Below, in pieces: positions 37,854 to 46,969 of a DNA stretch of 64,000 bases. Under the pieces are notes generated by a model. The model did not search any database, was not told the origin of the DNA, and was given only the letters and a program-made list of their open reading frames with translations. Where the stretch lies: contig NZ_CP072380.1 in the NCBI RefSeq assembly GCF_018128285.1, positions 1,240,001 to 1,304,000 of the forward strand, given 5' to 3'. This DNA is from Atopobium sp. oral taxon 416. Lineage in GTDB: Bacteria > Actinomycetota > Coriobacteriia > Coriobacteriales > Atopobiaceae. Position 1 is the stretch's first letter, and each line of letters starts with the position of its first letter. Both the position numbers and the translations under genes were made by a program.

Positions 37854-39171
37854 CCTATGCTGTGTCAAGTCATTTTCAGGTTCGCTAACTTGCTCTTCAT
37901 GAATGCGGAGTACCTATCGCGAATCTCGTAATGCTTGCTGGCCTCGCGCTCGATCTCGCTTATGCGGATGTGGTCGGTGCCGAGTGCGGCGGCGACCTCT
38001 TCCTGCGTCATCGCGGCTTCGGCCCTTTTCGCCCTGAGCGACCTTTCGTCCTCGTGGGTTTTAGCTGTTGGGTTCATCAGCGCGCAGCAGACTTCCCGGG
38101 CGATGTATCTCTTGAGGCATCTGATTGCCTCGCGCTTCGATGTGCCCTCGGCCATCCGCTTCGCGACATACTCCTGCGTGCGCCCATCGTACTTCATCCG
38201 GTTGAGAGCGATGGTGTGCAGGGCCCTGTTGGCCTGCCTGTTACCTCCCCGGTTGAGCCTGCGCCTGACGATCTTGCCGCTCGACGCCTCTATCGGCAAG
38301 GCGCCGCAAGGCGAGGCGAGTACTGCTTTTGAGCGGAGCCTTTCGGGGTTGTCGCCCGCGGCGTTGCCGAGCGCCGCAGCCGTCGATCTCCAGCAGGGCC
38401 GGCGCGTTGTCGCGCACCAGGTCGGATATGAGCGCCTCGAGCTCGTCGGCCCGTTGCTTGGCGTCGATTCACGTCTTCGCGAGAACATGGAGCGAAGTGT
38501 GCAGCGCATCCGTGACGGCACTGCCGGTTGCGAACCTTTTCTTGGCAAGCGACTTCATCATCGCCGAAACGCTTATCTTCCCGTACTTCGACCTTATGGG
38601 CTCCGGCGCGATGTTGTCCAGGGACTTCGCGGCGCTGGATGCCGCCGTCGAAGTCCTCACGCATAGCTCTCTTAAGTCCAGCAGCGCCCTGACGGCTTCG
38701 GACCACCCGTCCCTCGACTTTAGGGGACACAGGTGCCGTGCCCCGCCGCTGTGTTCCGCGTCTATGGCGTCGTTTTTGCTGGAGCCCCTGCGCCTCTTGT
38801 CGCGCTTGGGCCGCAGGATCTCCATGACAGTGTAGCCGCGCTCACGCAGGTAAGAGCAGATCCCAGCGCCGTATAAGGCTGTACCCTCGATACCGACAAG
38901 CGCGCAGCGGCCGGCGTCGCTGATGGTGTGGGCAAGCGATCGATATCCGGCGCCGTCGGCGGCGAACCCGCCCTCGTAGACGAGCCTGCCGAGCGCGCCC
39001 AGCACACACAGCACGTACGCCTCCTTGTGCGTGTCGATGCCGGCGTAAACGACAGACGTGCCTTCCATGCAGCCTCCCTGTCTTCACCGGGCACTCCGCC
39101 GGTGAGCCAGACACAACACTGAAAGGGGCGCTATAATCAGGAGAGTCCGGCCTGCTGGCAGCGCCTATGCT
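37854..39171 (-). mobile_element. IS110-family element, approximate limits
   Basis: The limits are set by an 8-base direct repeat CCTATGCT at 37854-37861 and 39164-39171 that flanks the transposase pseudogene. IS110 elements lack long inverted repeats, so the limits are provisional. The ~100-base non-coding stretch upstream of the transposase start (39069-39171) would be the expected place for a bridge-RNA gene in an IS110-group element. It contains a hairpin-forming CACCGGGCACTCCGCCGGTG at about 39077-39096. Confidence 0.5.
37865..39068 (-). pseudogene. IS110 transposase with C-terminal HTH extension, broken
   Basis: Two halves of an IS110 transposase are visible. The N-terminal RuvC-like DEDD domain (38469-39068) starts with VYAGIDTHKEAY and includes KNDAIDAE. 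The C-terminal Tnp20 domain has LASPCGALPIEASSGK and NRGGNRQANRALHTIALNRMK. A TGA at 38469 replaces an expected Arg codon, since the frame continues IDAKQRADELEALISDLV. A frameshift near 38380 then separates the halves. After Tnp20 the frame runs on for ~65 residues with an XRE-like helix-turn-helix (RAEAAMTQEEVAAALGTDH). That tail is unusual for the family. Confidence 0.75.
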
Positions 39172-39430
39172 CCTATAAGGTCATGGCGGGCCTTCGGGAT
39201 GCCCGCGGCAGGGCGCGGCAAGTCATTTCAAGGTCAGTCCTTGCGACGACGGTTGGTGTATGGGCCAGCGCCCTGTCGCAAGCCACTACGATGGGAGCAT
39301 ACGCTCCCACGGTCGACTTTGCGCGAGTGTCGGCGCAATCACAACCGCGATATCATTATCAGTGTTGGTGTAGGTCCGATTCTGCCTGGGGTGAGGAGGC
39401 CGTCCTGGATCTGGAATCCCTGGGACTATC

Positions 39431-39998
39431 CTATGCTGTCTCCATCCCATCTGCAAGCTCAAGGCTGACATCTATCACCTTCCTGGCAAGACCCCTGAGC
39501 TCTGTCAGCCTCTCCGGCGTGAGAGGTAGCGTAGGTCTGCGCTTCTCGAAGAGCTCTGCGATGACCTTCTCAGAGAAGTAGCGCTCGCCTGCCTATATCT
39601 CGTCCTGCTCTGCGAGGACCGATCCCACGAGCCTCATGAGCGACCTCTGTGAGGGGAACACCTGCACGACCTTCGTGCGTCGCTTGATCTTGTGGTTGGT
39701 GCGCTCTTGTAGGTTGTTGGTGCGCAGGCGCTTCCAGTGGGATGCAGGGAAGTCCAGACAGGCAAGGGCATCCGCCTCGGCGTCCTCCCAGATCTCTGCC
39801 GCCTTGGGGCAACACTTCTCAAGCATCTTAGCTGCGAGGTGGAAAAGGGCGCACACCTGGTTGGTGTCCTTGGCACGAAAGACTGGCTCCATGATCCTTG
39901 CCACCCGCTTCTTCAGGCTCCTGGAGCCTGCGGCGGCTATGCAGTTCCTCATGAGATGGACGACGCACCTCTGCCACGTGAGCTCCCAGGAATACTGA
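39431..39998 (-). pseudogene. IS256-family (Mutator) transposase, C-terminal fragment
   Basis: Minus-strand reading gives the end of a Mutator-type transposase: WQRCVVHLMRNCI, then HWKRLRTNNLQERTNHKIKRRTKVVQVFP, SLMRLVGSVLAEQDEI, a TAG stop, and then AGERYFSEKVIAELF in the same frame. The N-terminal two thirds are missing exactly where the IS30 copy begins at 39999, so that insertion probably truncated it. Bases 39172-39430 beyond its stop contain no gene I recognise. Confidence 0.75.
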
Positions 39999-41108
39999 CC
40001 TGTGTCAATATTTCGGACGGCAGATTGTCAAGCTGAGTGCAACATCTCCCTAAAGACCTCGTTGGCTGTCCTGTATTTCAAGACCTTCCTCGCTCTGTCG
40101 CAGATCAGCTCCACTACATGCTACACCTCCTCGTTTGTGACCTTGCTGAAGTCGCTGCCCTTAGGGGAAGAACTTTCGCAGGAGCCCGTTGGTGTTCTTA
40201 ACTGTTAGCTTTTGCCATAGATGGTGGGGGTCGCAGAAGTAGAACTGCACGCCTCAAAGGGTATCTGTGACATCTGCATGCCCTGCGAACTGCTTGCCCC
40301 ACTTAGGCGTGAGCGTTTCGAGGGGACGTCCCTGTAGCAGTCCGACCTCGGCCTTAGAGACGCTTCCGCTGTCGTGGTGGCATCTCTTCTGCGAGAAGCA
40401 GCCTCACTGCCCTGTCGGCAAGCACGAGCAGGCACATGGGCCCGGCTGCCACGAGCGTGTCGTCTGCCCACTCGCCGAGGCAAGACCTCGCATCGGCCTG
40501 CTTTGGCCTCTCCTTTACGGTATGTAAGATCTCGATCTTGCCCCTCGTCTTAGGCCCCTTCCTGCGCAGGTGGTGCCGCACCTGGCCTTCGGGGCCGGAT
40601 CCCGACAGGTCGAGGGTGGCGGCTACGGACCTCACGGTAGAATAGTCGAGAGGCTCAACGACGTACCTGCCGCCACCCTCGAGCCTGAGATGTCGTCTAT
40701 CTTATCTGGGGACCAGTGTCTGTCCATGATGAGAGAGTGCACGGTCTGAAAGCCGCCTTTTCGGCCTGCATCTCCTGCGGCGCTCATCCGCCCTCTTTTT
40801 GAGCAGTACAGGCCCTAAAGTGTCCGTGGCGTGCGTTCCTCTTGAGCTTGTGGCAGACGCTGGAGCTGTCCCTGCCGATCTCTGCCGCGATATAGGCAAT
40901 TGACCTTCCCTTGTGCCACACAGCTCGGCTATGCAGTCCCTCTCCTGTAGGCTTACGATACTTGTAGTGGCACATTCCTTTTAGCTTTCGACGTTGATTG
41001 AGACAACCAACATCGTAGCCTTCCGGAGTGTGCTACGCTTGCATTCAGCGGGCTATCCTGTTGCACTCAGAATGCTAATCCTCCAGACCTTGCTATTTTG
41101 ACACATGG
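39999..41108 (-). mobile_element. IS30-family element, copy 2, degenerate
   Basis: Imperfect terminal inverted repeats begin with TGTGTCAATATT (from 40001) on the left and its counterpart TGTGTCAAAATA (ending about 41106) on the right. Inside these are the GGCAGATT and CTGAGTGCAACA blocks shared with copies 1 and 3. The minus strand encodes an IS30 transposase starting MCHYKYRKPTGEGLHSRA with HTH SIAYIAAEIGRDSSSVCHKLKRN. The catalytic region is split among frames. Full length (about 1.1 kb) but inactive. Confidence 0.8.
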
Positions 41109-41140
41109 AAAAGCGGCACTGGTGAATCCGATGCCGCTTT
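41109..41140 (-). terminator. scrA terminator
   Basis: AAAGCGGCA (41110-41118) and TGCCGCTTT (41132-41140) form a 9-bp stem just past the stop of scrA on the minus strand, with T residues following in that direction. It abuts the end of IS30 copy 2. Confidence 0.75.
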
Positions 41141-41164
41141 ACCTCAAACTCTAGCGTTTGTTAC

Positions 41165-42616
41165 TTATGCGGCTGCTGCTGCGGTAGCCGGAGCTTTCTC
41201 TTTATCCTCATCCTTATAGATTGCAGAGGTGATACCGAAGGCTACGCCGAAGGCGACGGCGAACATAATGATGTATTGGATCGGCTGCGTGATGCAAAGG
41301 AGAATGCCGAAGATGCCGGTGACGCCGGTGCCGGAAGCGCCAAGGTGGAAGATGTAGCAGCACAGAGCACCACAAGCAGAACCGATCATACCGGCAACGA
41401 ACGGCTTGATCTTAGGCAGGTTGACGCCGAAGATTGCAGGCTCGGTGATGCCGAGGAGGCAGGAGACGCCGGAGGGAACAGCCAGGGACTTGGTTTTCTC
41501 GGACTTGGTGCGAAGAGCTACAGCCAGGCAGGCGCCGCCCTGGGAAATGTTTGCTGCGGAAGCGATCGGCAGCCAATAAGTCACGCCGTACTGAGCGAGC
41601 ATGGAGACATCGATTGCGGTGTACATCTGGTGTAGACCGGTGACGACGGACGGGGAGTAGATAAGGCCGATTGCGATATAGCCGATACCGAACGGGACAG
41701 AGAGTAGGAACATCAGGAGATTAAGGATTGCGTTCTCAAGCCAGACGAAGATTGGGCCGATGAAGAGGATCGTGATGTAGGCAGCTGCGGACACGGAGAC
41801 CAACGGAGTGACGAACAGATCAAACATCTCGGGGACGACCTTGTGGAGGCGTTTCTCAAAGAAGCACAGGATCCAGACGCCGACCAGAATAGGAATGACG
41901 TGGCCCTGATAGCCGACCCAGTCGATGGAGTAAACACCGGGGATAACGTCGAGCGTGATCATCGTGCCGTTTGCGATTGCCGCGCTTGCATCATAGGAGT
42001 TGATGAAGTCAGAGCTGATGAGCAATGCGCCCAGCGATGCACCCAGGTAAGGGTTGCCACCGAAGACCGTTGCGGCGGAGAAGCCTAAGAGGATCTGCAG
42101 GTTGCCCAATGCGCAGCCGTTGATCAGGGCAGCGATTCTCCACCATACGGTTGTGGTGTCGAGGTTGAACATCCCCGCGCCGCCGTCTGCAACAGGGGTC
42201 CCCATAAACTGAATAGCGGACATGACGCCCATCAGCATGCCGGAAGCGACGATTGCCGGAATGATCGGAACAAAGACGTCTGAAAGGACTTTAATTGCGC
42301 GTTGGAAGGCGTTGCCTTTTTGAGCGGCCTCCTGTTTGGCCTCGTCTTTGCTGACTGCGGAGACACCAGACTGCTTGATGAACTCGTCGTACACCTTGTT
42401 GACAGTGCCGGTGCCGTAGATGATCTGCAGCTGGCCGGCGTTGTTGAAGTTGCCTTTGGCGCCGACTGCATTGGCCAGTTTGTCCTTGTCCACCTTGGAA
42501 TCATCGGCAATGACTAGGCGTAGACGCGTCGCGCAGTGTGCTGCGGAAACTACGTTGTCCGCTCCGCCGATAGCCTCAAGGGCCTCTTTGGCAGCTTGTG
42601 CGTAATCAAGAGCCAT
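41165..42616 (-). CDS. scrA: PTS permease EIIBC, sucrose type
   Basis: A 483-residue sucrose-family EIIBC. EIIB is at ~1-85 with phosphorylated C28 in SAAHCATRLR. EIIC is at ~105-465 with about ten helices and the SPSVVTGLHQMYTAIDVSML block. It ends in an Ala-rich tail and has no EIIA domain, so phosphate must come from an EIIA elsewhere; the EIIA of TreB is a candidate. Clustering with a LacI regulator and a sucrose-6-phosphate hydrolase supports sucrose as substrate. The upstream region carries a ScrR-type operator at 42672-42687. Confidence 0.9.
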   Translation of the reverse strand: MALDYAQAAKEALEAIGGADNVVSAAHCATRLRLVIADDSKVDKDKLANAVGAKGNFNNAGQLQIIYGTGTVNKVYDEFIKQSGVSAVSKDEAKQEAAQKGNAFQRAIKVLSDVFVPIIPAIVASGMLMGVMSAIQFMGTPVADGGAGMFNLDTTTVWWRIAALINGCALGNLQILLGFSAATVFGGNPYLGASLGALLISSDFINSYDASAAIANGTMITLDVIPGVYSIDWVGYQGHVIPILVGVWILCFFEKRLHKVVPEMFDLFVTPLVSVSAAAYITILFIGPIFVWLENAILNLLMFLLSVPFGIGYIAIGLIYSPSVVTGLHQMYTAIDVSMLAQYGVTYWLPIASAANISQGGACLAVALRTKSEKTKSLAVPSGVSCLLGITEPAIFGVNLPKIKPFVAGMIGSACGALCCYIFHLGASGTGVTGIFGILLCITQPIQYIIMFAVAFGVAFGITSAIYKDEDKEKAPATAAAAA

Positions 42617-42671
42617 ACTTTGCTTCTCTCCTTATCCTGCTGAATAGATCGGTCTGTACATGAGAGTGATT

Positions 42672-42687
42672 GTGGAATCGATCTCAC
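42672..42687. promoter_or_regulatory. ScrR operator upstream of scrA
   Basis: GTGGAATCGATCTCAC is a near-palindrome with GTG and CAC outer arms and an ATCGAT centre, the form bound by LacI-family regulators. It lies 55 bases upstream of scrA, and a matching site lies upstream of scrB. Confidence 0.7.
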
Positions 42688-42809
42688 ATCAGAATTAAAG
42701 GGCAATAAGGTTATTTACTCCATAGCACCTCCGTCCTTTGGATGTGAGCGGTAGAAATATATTGGTGAACGGTAGATAGTGGTTCAGGGAAATTGCCGAG
42801 ATGCTCCAT

Positions 42810-43796
42810 TCAGATGCGCGTGGAGGAGCGGATCTGCAGTTCGTATCCCATACAGATCTCCCGGGGGATGTGGGTATTCAACTGCAGGGCATCTGACAAA
42901 AGCTCAGCGGCCTGTCTCCCCGCAGTCTTGTAGTGGAAGTGCACGGTCGTGAGTGACGGGGTGACCACCTGTGTGAGTTCAGTGTCTCCGACACCGGTGA
43001 TCTGGATATCTTCGGGGATACGCCGTCCGTATTCTCGTGCGCAGGTCATTGCCCCAAACGCAATCGTGTCAGACGCGCACATGATGGTGTCTGTTTCTGG
43101 ATGGGCCTCTAAGATCTCTTCTGCGCAGAGGTATCCTGAATCCAACGTAAAGGCAGATATTCTCTGGGCATCCCTCTTGGGCTTGAGGCCGCAGTCTTTG
43201 CAGGCATTAAGAAACGCACGGTGGCGGTCATGACCAGCGCTTTTGTCCTCTTCGATCACGCCGATATAGGCAGGATTTTTCGAATGCTGTAGCACCCGGC
43301 AGGCCAGGTCATACATCGAGGAGTAATCGTCGTTAAAGACGGAGTTGTAGCCTTTGAGATCCTGGCCTAATACGACGATCGGACAACGCAGGGCCCGTAT
43401 CGTTTTGCGATGCTTTGCATCGAGTACCGTAGCGATCAGGATAATTCCATCAACCCGATTTTTCCGGGAAAAGAGGTTAAGGTAGATGATCTCGGCGTTC
43501 TTATCATTGGCAGTGTTGCCCAACAGCATCTGGTAGTCGGTCGCGGAGAACCCTTGGGTGATGCCGGAGAGCATACGTGAGACGGAAAATGAGTTCACCT
43601 TCGGCAAGATGACGCCGATGAGGCCGGTCTTTCCCGTCCGCAGTGTCTGAGCTTGCTGAGAGGGGGTGTAGCCGGTCTTCGCGACTGCCTGAGCGATTGC
43701 CTGGCGCTTTTCATCTGACACATATCCATCATTGAAGTACCGCGAGACGGTAGCCCGTGACACTCCCGCTATCTTTGCAACCGTATTGATGTCCAT
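42810..43796 (-). CDS. scrR: LacI-family transcriptional repressor of the sucrose genes
   Basis: A 328-residue LacI-family regulator. The HTH is at residues ~3-22 (INTVAKIAGVSRATVSRYFN), followed by a hinge helix region with TPSQQAQTLRTGK and a periplasmic-binding-protein-like ligand domain (LIGVILP, FAFG-type CASDTIAFGAM, ITGVGDTELTQVV). It lies between scrA and the divergent scrB, with operators in both control regions, so it most likely represses both and its own gene until a sucrose-derived sugar binds. The ATG is at 43796. Confidence 0.88.
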   Translation of the reverse strand: MDINTVAKIAGVSRATVSRYFNDGYVSDEKRQAIAQAVAKTGYTPSQQAQTLRTGKTGLIGVILPKVNSFSVSRMLSGITQGFSATDYQMLLGNTANDKNAEIIYLNLFSRKNRVDGIILIATVLDAKHRKTIRALRCPIVVLGQDLKGYNSVFNDDYSSMYDLACRVLQHSKNPAYIGVIEEDKSAGHDRHRAFLNACKDCGLKPKRDAQRISAFTLDSGYLCAEEILEAHPETDTIMCASDTIAFGAMTCAREYGRRIPEDIQITGVGDTELTQVVTPSLTTVHFHYKTAGRQAAELLSDALQLNTHIPREICMGYELQIRSSTRI

Positions 43797-43842
43797 AATC
43801 CGCCCGTAACTTTCCTGTTTCGTCTCTTACAGCGGACACGTT

Positions 43843-43893
43843 GTATCTACCGATTTCACCGAAGTTCCCACTAGAATGTGAAATCGATACCAC
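43843..43893. promoter_or_regulatory. scrR-scrB divergent control region with ScrR operators
   Basis: GTGAAATCGATACCAC at 43878-43893 matches the scrA operator in its outer GTG/CAC arms and ATCGAT centre. A second, inverted and less regular site (GTATCTACCGATTTCAC) lies at 43843-43859. The pair sits between the divergent scrR and scrB genes, suitable for repression of both. Confidence 0.7.
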
Positions 43894-43942
43894 TTACTAT
43901 AAGCATATCACCATATCGCGCTTTCGTGAAAGGAGTCTTACG

Positions 43943-45394
43943 GTGTCCACTGCACTCACGAACGATCTCGACAGCCTGCGCAAAGAGAAAGAAGCAGGCG
44001 CACAACACGGACGGTTTTCCCAAGCTTTCCACCTGATGCCTCCGGTAGGTTGGCTCAACGATCCGAATGGGCTGTCCCAATTCAAGGGGCTCTATCACGT
44101 GTACTTCCAATATGCCCCCTTCAATGTCAATGGTGGCGTCAAGATGTGGGGGCTCTATACCTCTGAGAACCTGCTCGACTGGGAGTATCAGGGCGTCCCA
44201 CTCTTCCCGGACCAGCCCTTTGATGTCAGCGGCGTCTACTCAGGCAGCGCGCTGGTCGAGGGTGACAAGCTCCATATCTTCTATACTGGCAACGTGAAGC
44301 GCTTGGACAGCGGACAGTACGACTACATCCATACGGGACGTGAGGCCAATACGGTTCACTGCGTTTCGGCGGATGGTCGCTCCTTCCCGGTCAAACGTTG
44401 CGTGATGACGAACGCGGATTATCCTGAAGACGACACCTGCCACGTGCGTGACCCGAAAGTCTGGAAGGACGACAAAGGTTGGTGGATGGTACAAGGTGCC
44501 CGCAAGAATAATGACACCGGTGAGATTTTGCTCTTCCATGCGCAGGATCCAGACCATTGGGAACTCCTCCGGCGTCTGACCACCGATGAGCCTTTTGGCT
44601 TTATGTGGGAATGTCCGGACTACTTTGTCCTGCAGGAGGGAGATAGTACTAAGCAGGTGCTCTCCTTCAGTCCGCAGGGGCTTCATGGCGGAAAGTGGGA
44701 TGAGCGTAATGTCTATGCCTCAGGCTTCTGCATGCTGACCGGATCGATCGAAGAGGTATACAGCCCGATTGAGTTCTCTGACTTCTCAATCTGGGATGGC
44801 GGTTTTGACTTCTATGCCCCGCAGAGCTTCCTGGCAGATGACGGACGCCGCATCCTGATCGGCTGGATGGGGATTGGTGATACGCCGACGCAGACCAACA
44901 AGACGATCGCGGACGGCTGGCAGCACTGCTTTACGTTGCCACGTGAGCTCTATCTGAAGGATGGGGCAGTGTGCCAGTGGCCGGTGCGTGAGCTCGAGCA
45001 GAAGCGGGGAGCGTACCATACTTCCGATGCAGGACACCTGAAGCTTCAGGGTATTCCCTGCTTTGACGCACTGATTACCCCTCAGGGAAAACCGTTTACT
45101 GTAATGCTCGCCGATCAGTTCACCATCAATTGGGATACGAATACTCTATCTCTGGAGTTCAACAATACGGATAAAGAAGGGGCCGGCGCGGGTCGTACCA
45201 AGCGGTCTGAAGTGGTGAGCGACCTCGAAGAGCTCCATATAGTCGCCGATTATTCTTCAGTTGAAATCTTTATTAAGGACAGTTCCCTGAGCTTCACGAC
45301 CCGCTATTATCCTGATCAATACTGGGTAGACTTTGTAGGCGACCCTACATCAGTCCTTAAACTTTGGGAGCTCAATTGCACACAACCTCAATAA
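43943..45394 (+). CDS. scrB: Sucrose-6-phosphate hydrolase (GH32)
   Basis: A 483-residue GH32 invertase-type enzyme that splits sucrose-6-phosphate, made by the PTS, into glucose-6-phosphate and fructose. The five-bladed propeller carries nucleophile D40 in WLNDPNG, the RDPKV transition-state motif and the acid/base Glu in WECPD. A C-terminal beta-sandwich ends with VEIFIKDSSLSFTTRYYP. The GTG at 43943 is chosen because AAGGAG (43929-43934) precedes it; a longer frame to 43841 would run through the operators. Divergent from scrR. Confidence 0.92.
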   Translation: MSTALTNDLDSLRKEKEAGAQHGRFSQAFHLMPPVGWLNDPNGLSQFKGLYHVYFQYAPFNVNGGVKMWGLYTSENLLDWEYQGVPLFPDQPFDVSGVYSGSALVEGDKLHIFYTGNVKRLDSGQYDYIHTGREANTVHCVSADGRSFPVKRCVMTNADYPEDDTCHVRDPKVWKDDKGWWMVQGARKNNDTGEILLFHAQDPDHWELLRRLTTDEPFGFMWECPDYFVLQEGDSTKQVLSFSPQGLHGGKWDERNVYASGFCMLTGSIEEVYSPIEFSDFSIWDGGFDFYAPQSFLADDGRRILIGWMGIGDTPTQTNKTIADGWQHCFTLPRELYLKDGAVCQWPVRELEQKRGAYHTSDAGHLKLQGIPCFDALITPQGKPFTVMLADQFTINWDTNTLSLEFNNTDKEGAGAGRTKRSEVVSDLEELHIVADYSSVEIFIKDSSLSFTTRYYPDQYWVDFVGDPTSVLKLWELNCTQPQ

Positions 45395-45838
45395 TTTGGC
45401 TCTTCGCTACTTATGGTGGGTAGCACGTCTGCATCCCCTTGAAGGCGTGGCCTTTGAACGGTAGGATTTTCGGAAAGGAAAGGCTTCGGTCCTAAGGCGC
45501 GCGATGGATGCTTAAGGCAGGCATGCTGGCAAGGCTCTTTAAGAGATCCCATGGGGCTTAGGGACGAATGGGAGCTCTTCGATGTCTGGTTTAAGGAGCG
45601 CGAGGGGGCGCAAGACGAGCTCCCGAGGTACTCCCGCAGCTTCGGCTCGTCGAATGATACTGTCTCGTGTGGCATGGTCCCGCTTCCTCGTCTCGAGTGG
45701 TGCTTGGTCGCTTCCAATCGTAGCGAGACGGGGCCATACCTCTTTATGCGGCTATTCGGTTTTCAAAAGTGCAAAAGAAACTGTACGTCATCAAACCTAA
45801 GTTAGAAGAGGACCAGATATCACCATCCACTGCTCCGG
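45395..45838. other. scrB-downstream gap, no recognised gene
   Basis: About 440 bases between scrB and IS30 copy 3. Frames on both strands are short, lack ribosome sites and resemble nothing I know. The sequence is probably further transposon debris. Confidence 0.35.
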
Positions 45839-45839
45839 C

Positions 45840-46957
45840 GGATTAGCATTCTGAGTGCAACAGGATAGCCCGCTGAATGCAGGTGTGGCACACTCCGGAA
45901 GGCTACGATGTTGGTTGTCTCAATCAACGTCGAAAGCTAAAAGGAATGTGCCACTACAAGCATCGTAAGCCTACAGGAGAGGGACTGCATAGCCGAGCTG
46001 CGTGGCACAAGGGAAGGTCAATTGCCTATATCGCGGCAGAGATCGGCAGGGACAGCTCCAGCGTCTGCCACAAGCTCAAGAGAAACGCACGCCACGGACA
46101 CTTTAGGGCATGTACTGCTCAAAAGGAGGGCGGATGAGCGCCGCAGGAGATGCAGGGCGAAAAGGCGGCTTTCAGACCCTGCGCTTACGCAGAAGGTGCG
46201 CTTGCTCATCATGGACAGACACTGGTCCCTGGAGCAGATAGACTATATCTCAGGCTCGAGGGTGGCGGCAGGTGCACCGTTGAGCCTGCCGACTATTCTA
46301 CCGTGAGGTCCTTAGCCGCCGCCCTCGACCTGCCGGGATCCGGCCCCGAAGGCCAGCTGCGGTGCCACCTGCGTAGGAAGGGAAAGCAAATCCGCAGGAA
46401 GAGGCCCGAGACGAGGGGCAAGATCAGGATCTTACACAGCGTAAAGGAGAGGCCCAAGAGGCCGATGAGAGGTCTTGCCTCGAAGACTGGGCAGACGACA
46501 CACTCGTGGCAGCGGGACCCGTGTGCCTGCTCGTGCTTGCTGACAGGGCATTCAGGCTGCTTGCCGCGAAGAGAGCCAGCACGTCAGCGGGAGCGTCTCC
46601 AAAGCCGAGGTCGGGCTGCTACAGGGACGCCCGCTCGAGACGCTCACCCCGGATAGGGGCAAGGAGTTCGCAGGGCATGCAGATGTCACAAAGGCCTTGG
46701 GAGGCGTGCAGTTCTACTTCTGCGACCCCCACCATCTATGGCAGAAGCTAACAGTTAAGAACACCAACGGGCTCCTGCGGGAGTTCTTCCCCCAAGGGCA
46801 GCGACTTCGGCAAGGTCACAAACGAGGAGGTGCAGCATGCAGTGGAGCTGATCTGCGACAGGGCGAGGAAGGTCCTGAAATACAGGACAGCCAACGAGGT
46901 CTTTAGGGAGATGTTGCACTCAGTTTGACAATCTGCCGCCCGAAATATTGACACAGG
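45840..46957 (+). mobile_element. IS30-family element, copy 3, degenerate
   Basis: Left end GGATTAGCATTCTGAGTGCA and right end with TGACAATCTGCC, then ATATTGACACAGG (to 46957) match copy 2 in inverse orientation. The plus strand encodes the transposase N-terminus from ATG 45946 (MCHYKHRKPTGEGL, HTH IAYIAAEIGRDSSSVCHK) to a stop at 46137. Later parts (KIRILHSVKERPKRPM, LETLTPDRGKEFAGHADV, ICDRARKVLKYRTANEVF) lie in three frames. So at least three disruptions exist. The outer left repeat (TGTGTCAA part) is missing. Confidence 0.8.
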
Positions 46958-46969
46958 TCACTCTACAGT

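Noticed and set aside
45551-45805. An 84-codon frame downstream of scrB
   Set aside because: No ribosome site, no family resemblance, and a competing frame on the other strand; probably debris.
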